From contig NZ_JAMSLR010000001.1 of NCBI RefSeq assembly GCF_023806485.1, positions 62,001 to 126,000 on the forward strand: a DNA stretch of 64,000 bases. Reading direction: 5' to 3'. Below are positions 11,584 to 22,395 of this stretch, one piece after another (the stretch's first letter is position 1; every line of letters begins with the position of its first letter). Below the pieces are notes generated by a model that had not been told where the DNA came from, did no database searches, and saw nothing but the letters and a program-made list of their open reading frames with translations. Made by a program: the position numbers and the translations under genes. The DNA is from Thermalbibacter longus (GTDB lineage: Bacteria; Chloroflexota; Chloroflexia; Thermomicrobiales; Thermomicrobiaceae).

Positions 11584-14268
11584 CTACTCGTCTCCATGAA
11601 TACCGACCCGCTCGCGCTCGGGCGCGGGCACGGCCGTGCCGGCGAGCGTCGCGGAGCGCGACCCGGTCGTCACGCGCCTGGCAGGCCAGCTCAGCCGGCG
11701 AGCCGCGACGTCGAGCGGGAAGAGCAGCGCCGCGGCGCCCAGTAGCCACGGCCAAAGGGCCAGCCGCTCCTCCAGCCTAGCGACCGGCGGGCTCGCCACG
11801 AGATCAGCAGGCAGGCGGAGCTCTCGCCCTCCTGTGCCCTCGGCGAGCTGGCGGAGCAGGACAAGGTTCACGCCCGCGGTGCGGCCCTCGAATCCAGGCA
11901 CTGGGACGCTGAAGGTCGCCAGTTCCTCCTTGATTACCTGATCTCCCGCTCGCTGGCTGAAGAGCACTCGGTAGGTACCAGGGTGTTCGACAGCGAGGGT
12001 CTGCTCGTAGACTCCCGGCGCGCGCTGGGGCAATGCCACTTCGCGGGCGCTGCCGTCCGGCAGCGCGATCGTCGCGCGGGTGTCCAGCCCGTTGGCGAAC
12101 GTACCGTCTTCCCGCAGGCTCTCGACGCGCAGGAGCACGCGGTGTCCGCCGGGTTCAGGTTGGGCTGAGACGAGGAAGTCTGGCCTGACCGGTGCCGGCA
12201 TCGACCAGCGCACCACCTGCGACCAGAACAGCCCGGCGTTGGGCCAGCCGCTGTCCAGCCAGCGGCTCGACCAGCCCGCCGGCGACGCGTCTGACGTCCA
12301 GGCCACCACTCGCCCGAGCCCGTACTGCCAGTGGGCCAGCAACGGATCACCCTGGGAGGTCTCCAGCGCGGTCACCGCTCGCTGCCGGGGCGTGGTGGCG
12401 ATATACCCGTTGAGCGTGGGCAGCTCGCCGGGCAAGCTGCGGAGCAGAGGGCTGGAGGCCGCCGGTTGGGCCGTCACCTCGCTCTCCACCACCGCGCTGC
12501 GGATCAGAATCGAGGTCTCCTGCGTGGCGATCCTCGGAACCTGCGTGCTGCGCTCAGTGAAGTGGTACCGACCTCCACCGAGCTCGGCGAGCCGGGCCAA
12601 CAGTTCGGTGTCGGCATCCGAGCCGATCGCCACCGTGGAGAGGGTGATCTGGTACTGCTCCATGCGCCGAAGGAGGGCCTCGTACCCGCGATCGCTCGAC
12701 TGGCCATCGGTCAGGAGCACGATGTGCTTCAACCGGGCATCGACTCTCGACGCTGCCTCGTAGGCAGCCTGGAGGGGCGGCAGAATCGAGGTGCCGCCGC
12801 CGCTCTCGAGACCGCTGATCCGATCTTGAATGGACCTGATGGTATCCGCGTTCTCGATGCGCGTGGTCGGGACGAGCCACTGGTATTCCGAATCGAAGGC
12901 GACGATTCCGATCACGTCGCCTGGCTGCAGGAGCCCGACCGCCTGGATGGCGGCCTCGCGCGCCATCGCCAGCTTGGAGGCCTCGTTCGACCACGCCGAC
13001 GCCATGCTGCCGGACTTGTCGAGCACGAGGAAGAGGGCCACGCTGCTGCGCTCGGGCCGCTCGGGTGGCCGGCTGGAAACCGGCAGCATCTCGTCGAGTG
13101 TGGATCCCTCGTAGCCACCCGGCCCGAAGCTGCGCTGCCCGCCGATGACGACCAGCCCACGCCCCAGCTCGCGGACGAAGAGCTGGAGAGTCTTCTGCTG
13201 ATCTAGCGTCAAGCTAGTGGCTGGCGTGTCGACCAGCACTGCCGCGTCATAGCCGGTCAGCGGTTCAGTCGTGGGAGGGATCTGGCTCGACGGCTGAACC
13301 TGGACATCCAGGCCATCGGCGCGCAGGATCTCGACCAGCCGGCTCGCTTGGCCCGGCTCGTGCTCGAGCACCAGGACACGCCCAGGCTCTTTCACCACGG
13401 TCGACGTCACCAGGCTGTTGTTGTCAGCTCGGGTATCTTGCGCCGGCACCACAGCGGCCAGGATGTCGTGGAACCCAGTCGCTGGCAAACGCAGCGCGAC
13501 CGGAACGCGGTTGATGCCAGGTCGCAGCGTCACTTGCTGTTCAGAGACGACCTGGTCATCGAGCGAGACGCGGAGCGTGGCGGCGATCTGCCCGGTGCTG
13601 TGGAGGACAGCCGCCACGTCGACGAGGTCGCCGGCCCGAGCGAACGGCGGGACGTCCAGCGAGGCCACGGTCACCTCGGGAGGCTGCTGCCCCGCCAGGC
13701 TGATCGGCACGTAGGAAACCGTGACGCCGCCCGCTGCTGCCCGCCGCATGGCACGCGGCGCGTCACCGGCAGTCTGCCAGCCGTCGGTGAGGAGCACGAT
13801 CTCGCCAGCGCTCGATTCGGGCGAGGACAACGCGCTGCGCGCCAGCGTGATCGCTTGTTCGAGATTCGTCTCTCCTCCGGAGGGCAGCGCACTCCCAGAC
13901 CCGGCGAGCTGTGCCCATTGACCGAACTCGATGACCGCTACCCGGCTATTCGGGCCGAGTTCCTGGATCGCCTGGCGAACCCAGGCCCGGGTCCAGTCTC
14001 TCTGCTGCTGGCTCACGCTTTCGGACACATCGATGGCGAACACGACGTTTCTGAACGGCCGGAGTATCCCGAAAGTAGGCTCGGCCAGCGCGAGGATGAG
14101 CAGAGTCACGATCAGGCTCCGCAGCGCGAGCGTGGCCGCCCGCTGGCCAGCCGGCATGGCGCGCACGCGCGCGCGGGCGAGTACCAGGATCGCCAAGACC
14201 GCTGGGGGCAGGGCCAGCAGGAGAAGCGGATGCTCGAAGTGGATCCCAGTCAACCTGTCCACGCTCAT
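11584..14268 (-). CDS. Membrane-anchored protein with two VWA domains
   Basis: 894 residues, last gene of the minus-strand operon. Two N-terminal membrane segments (about residues 12-70) are followed by a first von Willebrand A domain (VVFAIDVSESVS, MIDAS-like), a stalk, a glutamine-amidotransferase-like fold (about 300-400, VLVLEHEPG to FGPGGYEG), a second VWA domain with full MIDAS (LFLVLDKSGSM, later HIVLLTDGQSS), a beta-rich region and a C-terminal membrane helix (WPWLLGAAALLFPL). Such proteins accompany MoxR-DUF58 genes and are thought to help assemble or activate metal-dependent complexes; the client is unknown. ATG at 14268 preferred over GTG 14277. Confidence 0.85.
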   Translation of the reverse strand: MSVDRLTGIHFEHPLLLLALPPAVLAILVLARARVRAMPAGQRAATLALRSLIVTLLILALAEPTFGILRPFRNVVFAIDVSESVSQQQRDWTRAWVRQAIQELGPNSRVAVIEFGQWAQLAGSGSALPSGGETNLEQAITLARSALSSPESSAGEIVLLTDGWQTAGDAPRAMRRAAAGGVTVSYVPISLAGQQPPEVTVASLDVPPFARAGDLVDVAAVLHSTGQIAATLRVSLDDQVVSEQQVTLRPGINRVPVALRLPATGFHDILAAVVPAQDTRADNNSLVTSTVVKEPGRVLVLEHEPGQASRLVEILRADGLDVQVQPSSQIPPTTEPLTGYDAAVLVDTPATSLTLDQQKTLQLFVRELGRGLVVIGGQRSFGPGGYEGSTLDEMLPVSSRPPERPERSSVALFLVLDKSGSMASAWSNEASKLAMAREAAIQAVGLLQPGDVIGIVAFDSEYQWLVPTTRIENADTIRSIQDRISGLESGGGTSILPPLQAAYEAASRVDARLKHIVLLTDGQSSDRGYEALLRRMEQYQITLSTVAIGSDADTELLARLAELGGGRYHFTERSTQVPRIATQETSILIRSAVVESEVTAQPAASSPLLRSLPGELPTLNGYIATTPRQRAVTALETSQGDPLLAHWQYGLGRVVAWTSDASPAGWSSRWLDSGWPNAGLFWSQVVRWSMPAPVRPDFLVSAQPEPGGHRVLLRVESLREDGTFANGLDTRATIALPDGSAREVALPQRAPGVYEQTLAVEHPGTYRVLFSQRAGDQVIKEELATFSVPVPGFEGRTAGVNLVLLRQLAEGTGGRELRLPADLVASPPVARLEERLALWPWLLGAAALLFPLDVAARRLSWPARRVTTGSRSATLAGTAVPAPERERVGIHGDE

Positions 14269-14334
14269 CCGATCCACTTTCTCTGGTGTGCTGCCTCGCG
14301 CCGCGCGCTCATAGACTTGCTCGTCCCTCGCTCG

Positions 14335-16212
14335 CTAGCCACGGCGCGTGAACACCAGCCACTCGACCCCGACCACCACGACCAACGCCGCGGCCAGGAA
14401 TCTCCACCACTCCTGTACTGGGAGTTCGGCTGGCTGCGCGGCCGCCGGGCCGATCTGGGCGGTCGCCGGCAGCGGTGCCAGGTCGCGACGCGGGCGGATG
14501 TCCGACTCGCCCTGGTCGAACAGGTTCACGGAGAAGGAGGAGAGCACCGCCTGCTCGTTTTCCGCGTCGAGCACCAGGTAGCGGCCAGACCGCTCGGTGT
14601 CGGAGATCCAGAGCTCGCCAGCCGCTGGGTCAGCCAGTTCGACGACCTGGCGCTGGCCGTCCGGGCGCACGAGCAGAGCCCGTCCAGCGCTCGGAGCGGG
14701 CAACGCGACCGGATCGCCAGGGATCACCGTCCGCCCGGAGCGATCGGCGATCAGGTATGCAACGGCGTTGCTGACCAGAAGCGGGAAGGCGAGCGATTTG
14801 TCCAGGCCGGACTGCGCTGGATCGAAGGTGAAGATCACTAGCGGATAGCCGTGGTCGTAGCCTTCGAGGATCAACGGTCCCTCGCCGGCTGCCACGACCG
14901 GTCGAGCCCAGGGGACTCGCGCGAGATTCTTCCCCACTGCGCCCGTCAGGGCTAAGATGTCCACGCCGCGAAGCAGCGGGTGGCCGGCGTCGATGGTCGT
15001 CAGGCCGGTGGTAGTGAACGTGCCCAGGACGGGCAGGAAGCGGTTCCCTGCGGGCGGGTTGACGATCAGGAGCGGGCCTCGGGGCAACTCGGGCGGAAGG
15101 AAACTGTCGAAAACCGTGATGTCGGGGCTGGGGCCGGAGGGCTGGTAGGCATCGGGGCCGACAACCGACAGCTCAACGGTCGGTACAGCCTCGAGCGCCT
15201 GGCGCAGCGCGGAGGGGGCGGGGGAGACGAGCTGGACGCGGAGCGAGCGCGTACCCAGGAGCGGCGTGTCTATTTCGACCCGATCGTCCAGCGGGAGAGC
15301 GTCCGGCTGCGGGCGATCGAGCTCGATCGCCAGGCGCGAGAGGTCTCCAGGTAGCTCGACTGCTAGGCTGCCGGCACTGTTGGGCGGGAGCTCGACGGTC
15401 TGTCGCGCAACCTCCTGGCCACTGGCCGCGTCGGCGACGCGGACGGGAATGGACGCGGGCCGGTCATCCAGGTTCGCCACCACGATGAAGGCCGCGCGCC
15501 GGTCGGGTGAGGAGGGCTGCGCGCGCACCTGCGCTGAGACGATCGCCTGGTTGCCGGTGCTCGGGTCCCCAGCGACGGAGAGGAACTCGACTGGGGCGGC
15601 GAGCGCCCCCACCGGATCGAGCGGGGGGAAGGCGCCATCGGTGAACACGACGATCTGTCCCCGGAGGCCGGGCGTGTGAGCGATCTGCTGGGAGGCCAGC
15701 GCGATCGCTTCGTGCAGAGCACCTGCTCCGTCTCCAGGCTGGGCCTGGCGCAGTGCCTCGCGTACCTTGTCCGGCGGGCCGGCGGCCAGGAGTGTCGCGG
15801 TTGGCCCGGCCCGGATGACGCTCACCTCGTCGGACGGCCCGAGCGAAGCCAGCCGGTCGAGCGCGCGCCGCCGGGCGAGCTCGAACCGGCTCGGCGAGGC
15901 GTCCGTGGCCTGCATGCTGGCGGAGGCATCGAGGATCAGGACGACGTGCTGCCCCGGCTCGGGTAACAGGGTCGCTGGGCGAGCCAGCGTCACTCCGCCG
16001 AGCGCGGCCGCCAGGAGCTGCAGCAGGAGGAGCAATGTCAACCGCGGCAGGCGCGGGCGCGAGTGTCCCGCCACGCTGGGAGCCAGATCGGCCCACAGGA
16101 AGGTGGCCGGCACGCGGACACGCCAGCGGCTGCCGCGCAGCAAGTGCAGCAGGACGATGGTGGCTGGTAACGCAACGGCGAGCGCGAGCGCGAGTGGGGC
16201 GAGAAAGAGCAC
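14335..16212 (-). CDS. BatA-like membrane protein with a VWA domain
   Basis: 625 residues. The N-terminus matches the aerotolerance-type BatA region: LFLAPLALALAVALPATIVLLHLLRG, then a helix starting LTLLLLLQLLAAALGG. A VWA domain follows (about residues 88-240, VVLILDASASMQA for the MIDAS and IVVFTDGAFPP). The middle is beta-rich, and one membrane helix closes the protein (FLAAALVVVVGVEWLVF) before TRRG. It sits 3 bases downstream of the DUF58 gene and 66 bases upstream of the second VWA gene in one operon, so the three products probably work together at the membrane. Confidence 0.85.
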   Translation of the reverse strand: MLFLAPLALALAVALPATIVLLHLLRGSRWRVRVPATFLWADLAPSVAGHSRPRLPRLTLLLLLQLLAAALGGVTLARPATLLPEPGQHVVLILDASASMQATDASPSRFELARRRALDRLASLGPSDEVSVIRAGPTATLLAAGPPDKVREALRQAQPGDGAGALHEAIALASQQIAHTPGLRGQIVVFTDGAFPPLDPVGALAAPVEFLSVAGDPSTGNQAIVSAQVRAQPSSPDRRAAFIVVANLDDRPASIPVRVADAASGQEVARQTVELPPNSAGSLAVELPGDLSRLAIELDRPQPDALPLDDRVEIDTPLLGTRSLRVQLVSPAPSALRQALEAVPTVELSVVGPDAYQPSGPSPDITVFDSFLPPELPRGPLLIVNPPAGNRFLPVLGTFTTTGLTTIDAGHPLLRGVDILALTGAVGKNLARVPWARPVVAAGEGPLILEGYDHGYPLVIFTFDPAQSGLDKSLAFPLLVSNAVAYLIADRSGRTVIPGDPVALPAPSAGRALLVRPDGQRQVVELADPAAGELWISDTERSGRYLVLDAENEQAVLSSFSVNLFDQGESDIRPRRDLAPLPATAQIGPAAAQPAELPVQEWWRFLAAALVVVVGVEWLVFTRRG

Positions 16213-16215
16213 GGT

Positions 16216-17196
16216 TCACCTCAAGAGCTGCACGCGTCGCAGATCCTCGATCAGAAGCGACTGGATCGATCGATCCGTGCGCGCGCGGGCGTAGCGAAGC
16301 CCACGCTGCGCGCAGACGCGCTCGATCTCGTCGAGCCAGCTCGCTAGACGATCCCGGTAGGCCGCAATGGCCTCGAAGTTCAACCCGATATCGAGGATCT
16401 CGCCGGTCTCAGCATCGACGAGTTCGACCTCGCCCAGCGGGTCGGGCGCCTCTTCCTGGGGACTCAACACGTGGATCACGGCCAGGTCGGCTCCTGCTCT
16501 GAGCAGGACATCGAAAGCCTCGCCGAGGCTCCTGGGGTCGGCGACTAGGAGATCGGACACGAGCACGAGGAGCGGCATAGTCGGGTGCGCGCCGCGTGGA
16601 AGGGTGGCGGGGAGACGCGACAGCATCTCGGCGAGCGCCACCTGCCCCGCAGATTCGACCGAAGCTAGGAAGCGAATGACTTCCGGGAACTGCGTGCGGC
16701 CGGTTAGCGGCCCGAGCGCGCGGAGCTGCTGGCCCAGGCACACGATGCGGACCACCGCTGCTTGCCGCAGCCCGACGTACGCCAGCGCAGTGATCGCTTC
16801 GACCGCACGGTCGAGCTTGCTGGGCTCTCCCCAATCCATCGATGCCGAGCAATCGAGGAGCAGGAAGAGGTGGAGTCGCTCCTCCGCCTCGGTCACCTTC
16901 ACCTGCAAGGTGCCGAGGCGGCCATAGACGTTCCAATCGATCCAGCGCGGGTCGTCGCCGACCTGGTAGGCGCGGTGGTCGAAGAAGTCGATCGCTGGGG
17001 TACGCAGGCGGCTTCGGTGCTCTCCGCCGGGGCCGGCCGTGGCGGGCCGGCGAGTGACGAGTGCCAGCCGATCGAACTGGTGCCAGTCTCGCTCGCTGAG
17101 GCGAGCGGTGGAGCCGCGCTGGGACTCGGGGTGCCGCCAGAGCCGAGCAATGCCCGCCTTGCCTCTTGCAGTGAGGGAGAGGGGAATCCGTACCAC
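16216..17196 (-). CDS. DUF58 domain-containing protein
   Basis: 326 residues without a membrane segment. The DUF58 hallmark DHRAYQVGDDPRWIDWNVYGR lies near residues 73-93, followed by VKVTEAEERLHLFLLLDCSASMDWG, a VWA-like metal-site motif. DUF58 proteins are the standard partner of MoxR AAA+ ATPases. GTG at 17196 is taken as start with GGAG upstream; ATG is absent nearby. It follows moxR by 49 bases in the same operon. Confidence 0.88.
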   Translation of the reverse strand: MVRIPLSLTARGKAGIARLWRHPESQRGSTARLSERDWHQFDRLALVTRRPATAGPGGEHRSRLRTPAIDFFDHRAYQVGDDPRWIDWNVYGRLGTLQVKVTEAEERLHLFLLLDCSASMDWGEPSKLDRAVEAITALAYVGLRQAAVVRIVCLGQQLRALGPLTGRTQFPEVIRFLASVESAGQVALAEMLSRLPATLPRGAHPTMPLLVLVSDLLVADPRSLGEAFDVLLRAGADLAVIHVLSPQEEAPDPLGEVELVDAETGEILDIGLNFEAIAAYRDRLASWLDEIERVCAQRGLRYARARTDRSIQSLLIEDLRRVQLLR

Positions 17197-17245
17197 TCGG
17201 CTCCGTTCTCCTTCGGTTCGGGCCGCTGGCCGGCGACGTGCGAGT

Positions 17246-18240
<995 letters not shown>

Positions 18241-18244
<4 letters not shown>

Positions 18245-19815
18245 GGCGAGCTCTCGTGTCCTTCTCCGTCGAAGTACTCCTGGATCAGCCGGCGCCGGTC
18301 ACCAGGCACGAGGTTCTGCTCCGGGGGGAGCGGCATCACCTCAGGCGCGTCGCCTCCGACCCCTGCTACGGCGGCCACCGGGCTGTTCACCGAGAGGGCC
18401 GGCTGGGCATTCTCCCCGACCGGGAGCGATTCGCCGCTGCCGAGCGTGAGCTGAGCGGGAACCTCCACCGGCATCCCGCTGGTCTCCAGCCGCGGTGTAG
18501 CGTGATCCAGGCTCATCGCTGGGCGCTCACCACCACCGCCAGCCTGCTCGCCCCCTGCCTGCTGACCCTGCTCGATTCCACCTGGTTGGGGGCCGAGCGA
18601 GCTGCCAGCCTGGCCGGAGTTCCCCGTACCGCTTCCGCCCTCGGTGCCGCCGGCGGTCGCTCGACCATCCTGCCAGCGCTCACCTCCGGCACCGCTCGCC
18701 CCCTCCATGCTCCCAGGGTTGCCGGCGGTCTCGGTGCCGCCAGCGGTGGGCAATTGCTCGGACAACTCATCGGGCGGGTCTCCCGCCGCGTCCGTCGCCG
18801 ATTGGCCCAGGCGCGCGATCTCCTCTGCCAGCTCCTCGAGTGCCCGGCGCTGGGCTTCGTAGTCCGCTCCGGTGAGGGCTTCCGACGCGCGCTGCTCCAG
18901 CTCAGCGAGCCTGGATTGCTGGCTGCTCGGATCCTGCGCTGCCTCATGGAGGGCAGCAGCGAGCCGTTCCTTCGCTTCTGGCGAGAGCTGGTCTACGTTC
19001 TCGGCGAGCTGAGAGAGCTCAGCGGCCGCCGTTTGGTACTCTCCTTGCTGTATTGCCTGCGCTGCCGCCTGGCCAACCGAGACCTCCGCCAGCGCCTGCG
19101 CTAATCGATCCAATGCTTGTCGCTGGGCTGCCGCATGCTCGGCTGCCTGGGCAGCGGCCGGATCGATCGTATGCAACTCGCCCATCTGGCTTTCCGGAAG
19201 CGTCCCGACTGGCTGCTCGATCACGTCAAGCTCAGGCGCAACCATTCCGGGTTCAGCCAGTCCTGGTTGGGCGGGCTGTGTCCACGGCAGGAGCGCAGCC
19301 AGTTCAACCAAGCCGAGGCGCGGAAGCAGGAGGAGCGCGAATGCCAGGAGCGCCGAACCTCCCGAGATGAGGAGCTCGCGCCGAACCCGATCGACAAGCG
19401 GGGGCCAGGATCTGCGCACTTCTTCGGCTGCCCGCGCGGCATCCCGCACCTGGAGCAAGGCCAGGCGAGCGCGTGCCAGTGACTCGGGCTGCTGTGTCAG
19501 CTCGACGGCGGTCGAGAGCCGCTCGTGCAGGCCGAAGCGCCGATCGACTACTCGTGCAGCCTGCATGGCCGAAGGCCAGCAGAGTGCCGTAATGGCGAGT
19601 CCAGCGAGTAGTGGGAGAAGCAGTGCACCAATGGTGATGGCAGGCGGCAGGTCGAGCACAAGCACGCCGGCGACCGCGTGGGTGAGAGCGGCCGCGATAA
19701 GCCCGGCCCCAACTGCGTAGAGCAGAATTCGGAGCAGCAGCTCGGTGCCGAGCTGCCAGCGCATCTCGTAAATGGCCCGGTGGAGATCGAAAGGATCGCG
19801 GTGCGGTGTGCTCAT
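18241..19815 (-). CDS. Membrane protein with long coiled coil, MoxR-operon partner
   Basis: 524 residues, first gene of the operon. Two membrane segments (about residues 21-75, LLLRILLYAVGAGLI and AITIGALLLPLLAGLAI), a third near 150-170 (ISGGSALLAFALLLLPRLG), then about 150 residues of Ala/Glu/Gln-rich coiled coil and a Gly/Glu/Ser-rich low-complexity tail near 380-450. This layout resembles DUF4175-type proteins often encoded with MoxR and VWA genes; the name is by layout, not by a motif. ATG at 19815 follows GAGGGCGAGCAGG. Confidence 0.7.
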
Positions 19816-20119
19816 AGCCTGCTCGCCCTCACCGAGATTAGGCCTATTGTACCGAGCGAGCCGGATTGTGGGTTGCATTGTACCCCGGCTGGCCTCCTGA
19901 GACCAGATACGGGTCAGGGCGGATTTCGGTTTTGACCAGCGATCGAGGCAAGCACTGTGCTGGACGTAATGTACAGCATTCGTGAGGCCGGCGATAGGTG
20001 TGGCCGGCATCGCGGCAGTGCTGGAGTGGAGATCTGAGCCCGGCTGGTGTGCCGGGCCGGGACGCCCCAGCACCGCGGAGGCGGAGTGCGACAGGGTGTC
20101 GGCGGACGATCCGTCCAGG
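19816..20119. other. Intergenic region holding the MoxR-operon promoter
   Basis: About 300 bases, no gene seen. Two minus-strand TACAAT boxes lie at 19846-19851 and 19877-19882, upstream of the operon's first start at 19815. A 7-bp GC hairpin (20038-20044 with 20051-20057) lies past the end of the amidase gene and may end its transcript, though no T-run follows. Confidence 0.4.
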
Positions 20120-22219
20120 TTAGAGCCAGCCGCGGTCGATCAGTATCTCGCGCGCCAGATGCCCGAGGAGCACTTCGTACCGCGTACCGGCGAACTCGGG
20201 GTGCCACTCGAAGCGGTTACGCTCGAAGTACTGGACAACGTAGACCTGCCCGTCGGTCTTGCTCTGTTCCTCGAACTCTTCGCTGATCGGGTAGCCGAAG
20301 ATGGGCAAGCCACCGTTTTGCCACCAGTACTGGCGAAAGAGGCCACGAAGGGTGTGGCCTGTCTCCGGGAAGTAGTCGACGTCGGGTTCCGAAGGTGGTG
20401 GCACCGGTTGGAAGGGAGGCTCCTGCCGGCGCCCGGCAGTGCGTTCAGAACCGAGCAGGCCGAGCAGCACCTCGAACTGGGTGCCGGCGAGCTCGGGATG
20501 GTGCTCGAAGCGTGCCCGCTCGAAGTACTGGGTGAGATACGTGTTCCCGTCGGTGAGCGAGACTTCGGGAAACGGCTCGGTGAGCGGATAGCCGAACCGC
20601 TCCAGCCCGCCGTTCGCTTGCCAGTAGTCGTAGAAGATGCGCGGCACATTGTGCTGGGTTTCCGGGAAGTAGACCATGTTCGGGTCGCTGCTCGCCGGTA
20701 CCGGGCTGGTCGGAGCTGGCAGGGTGACGACGTCTTGTGGGAACACGCCCTGCTGCTGGTAGCGGACGAACTCCTGCACCAGGCTCGCCGAGAATCGCCA
20801 GTGGCGGATGCTGTGGAGCCGGATGAATCCCGTGACCGTGGTCTCCTGGCCAGGGGGCAGCCGATCGGGTAGTCCCCAGCGGAATGGATTCGGGATGCCG
20901 GTGTTGCCCTCGAAGTCGATGCCGACCCGGAACCGGCCTTCGATCTTCGAGTAGCCAGCGCTTTCGAAGCTCTGGTTCTCATCGTAGGTGAAGCCGGGGG
21001 GCGGGCCCTGGGTGAGGAGGTCGACTTCGCCGGTATTGCGTACGGTGATATCGACCCTTACTGCCGTTCCAGCATAGAGTTCAGCCGGGGTGAACGTTAC
21101 CGAGACCAGCTCTCCCTGGGCGAGGCCAGGGCGCGGCTTGCTCCGGAAGACGATCGGCCCGGTGCCTTTGAGCCGTCCACGGATATCCGGGATTACCTCG
21201 TACAGGTGATCACCGGGGCACTCGGTCAGGTTGTAGTCGCGGTGCGCGCCGATGTTCGGAACATCGACCAGGTCGCGGAAGTAGGAGATGCCGCCGGGGT
21301 CGATCTGCGGCGCGCGCTCCCGGATCAGACGGATGAGCGAGTCGATGGCAGCCTGTGGCGGGGCCGTCGATTCGAAGTCTCCGAGAACGGCGATACCCAG
21401 CGTGCCGGTGTTGTACCCGGCGGTGTGCGCGCCGACGACGTTCGGCCCACCGAAGCGTCCTTCGTAGACATTGCCTTGCCAGTCGACCAGAAAGTTGTAC
21501 CCGATATCTCCCCAACCCTGCGTGATGGCATGGTACGCGTAGATCGCTCGCACCGAAGCGGCCGGGTCGGGCGGGTTGTTCTGCGTGACCGTGTGATGGA
21601 TGACGACCTTCTCCACCGGCGCGTAGCTGGGTGGCCAGATTTCCCTGCCGTTCGAGGCGAAGCGGAGCGACTCGTCGGCGCCCCAGCCCGCGCGCGGAAT
21701 GATCCACCCGTCGATCAGCGGCGTCTCAGCGAGGAAGCGGAGATCCTGGCTACGGGTGTCGACACAGCCCAACTCCACCTCTTCGAGCTGCACCGGCGAG
21801 CCGTCCAGGCCCGGCTCGAGCTGGACGCGATACTGCACGATCGTGCTCGGTTCCAGCAGCACCGGGGCGGCATGTAGCCTGCCGTCGGACGGCAACGGGT
21901 CGACATGAGGGTCAGGCCTCAGGAAGATCCAGTCACTCCAGCGCTGGCCGTCGGGGCTGGCGCGCACGGCGAGCGCCAGGTTGCCACCAGGAGGCACGCT
22001 GGCCTTCCAGCTCACCTCGATACTGTTGAACGGATTGGGAGTCGTGAAGGGAGGCGACGTGTACGTCCCGGAACCGGGAAAGACGCCGCGCTCTACCCAA
22101 CTGACCCGGGTGATCGCGCGGGCTGAAGGGTGCGGCAAGCGGATCTCGGTCACTGTGGCCAGGACCAGCCCACCCGCGACCTGGAGGAACGCTCGCCGCG
22201 TCATCCGCGGCTGCCTCAC
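20120..22219 (-). CDS. Tat-exported N-acetylmuramoyl-L-alanine amidase/PGRP with FGYP repeats
   Basis: About 699 residues from GTG 22219 (GGGAAGGGA upstream). The N-terminus MTRRAFLQVAGGLVLA is a twin-arginine signal. After a beta-rich region comes a peptidoglycan-recognition/amidase_2 domain: VVIHHTV with the first zinc His, GYNFLVDWQGNVYEGR, VVGAHTAGYN, and GAHRDYNLTECPGD with the second His and the Cys ligand, so zinc amidase activity is likely. A CARDB-like beta region follows, then two copies of the FGYP/YFER/WHP repeat (about 516-590 and 616-699). It should cut or bind cell-wall peptide stems outside the cytoplasm. Confidence 0.88.
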   Translation of the reverse strand: MRQPRMTRRAFLQVAGGLVLATVTEIRLPHPSARAITRVSWVERGVFPGSGTYTSPPFTTPNPFNSIEVSWKASVPPGGNLALAVRASPDGQRWSDWIFLRPDPHVDPLPSDGRLHAAPVLLEPSTIVQYRVQLEPGLDGSPVQLEEVELGCVDTRSQDLRFLAETPLIDGWIIPRAGWGADESLRFASNGREIWPPSYAPVEKVVIHHTVTQNNPPDPAASVRAIYAYHAITQGWGDIGYNFLVDWQGNVYEGRFGGPNVVGAHTAGYNTGTLGIAVLGDFESTAPPQAAIDSLIRLIRERAPQIDPGGISYFRDLVDVPNIGAHRDYNLTECPGDHLYEVIPDIRGRLKGTGPIVFRSKPRPGLAQGELVSVTFTPAELYAGTAVRVDITVRNTGEVDLLTQGPPPGFTYDENQSFESAGYSKIEGRFRVGIDFEGNTGIPNPFRWGLPDRLPPGQETTVTGFIRLHSIRHWRFSASLVQEFVRYQQQGVFPQDVVTLPAPTSPVPASSDPNMVYFPETQHNVPRIFYDYWQANGGLERFGYPLTEPFPEVSLTDGNTYLTQYFERARFEHHPELAGTQFEVLLGLLGSERTAGRRQEPPFQPVPPPSEPDVDYFPETGHTLRGLFRQYWWQNGGLPIFGYPISEEFEEQSKTDGQVYVVQYFERNRFEWHPEFAGTRYEVLLGHLAREILIDRGWL

Positions 22220-22277
22220 GATCCCTTCCCTTCCCAGTACACGGCCCGATGACCGTGTGTCCGGCCTCGCGCTCCCT

Positions 22278-22306
22278 ATGGTACTCTCGTGACCCTGTAC
22301 GATCAA
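22278..22306 (-). promoter_or_regulatory. Putative promoter of the amidase gene
   Basis: On the minus strand TTGATC (22301-22306) and TACCAT (22278-22283) are 17 bases apart. Two direct copies of CTGTACG on the plus strand (22295-22301 and 22308-22314) overlap the -35 side and could be a regulator site. Confidence 0.4.
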
Positions 22307-22395
22307 ACTGTACGGACAAGCGGGCGGCCCATCTTCGCGGCGGCGTGGTGGTGTATGCTGAGCGCAGCGGCGGTGATTGCTGGGGGCGTCGCGCT

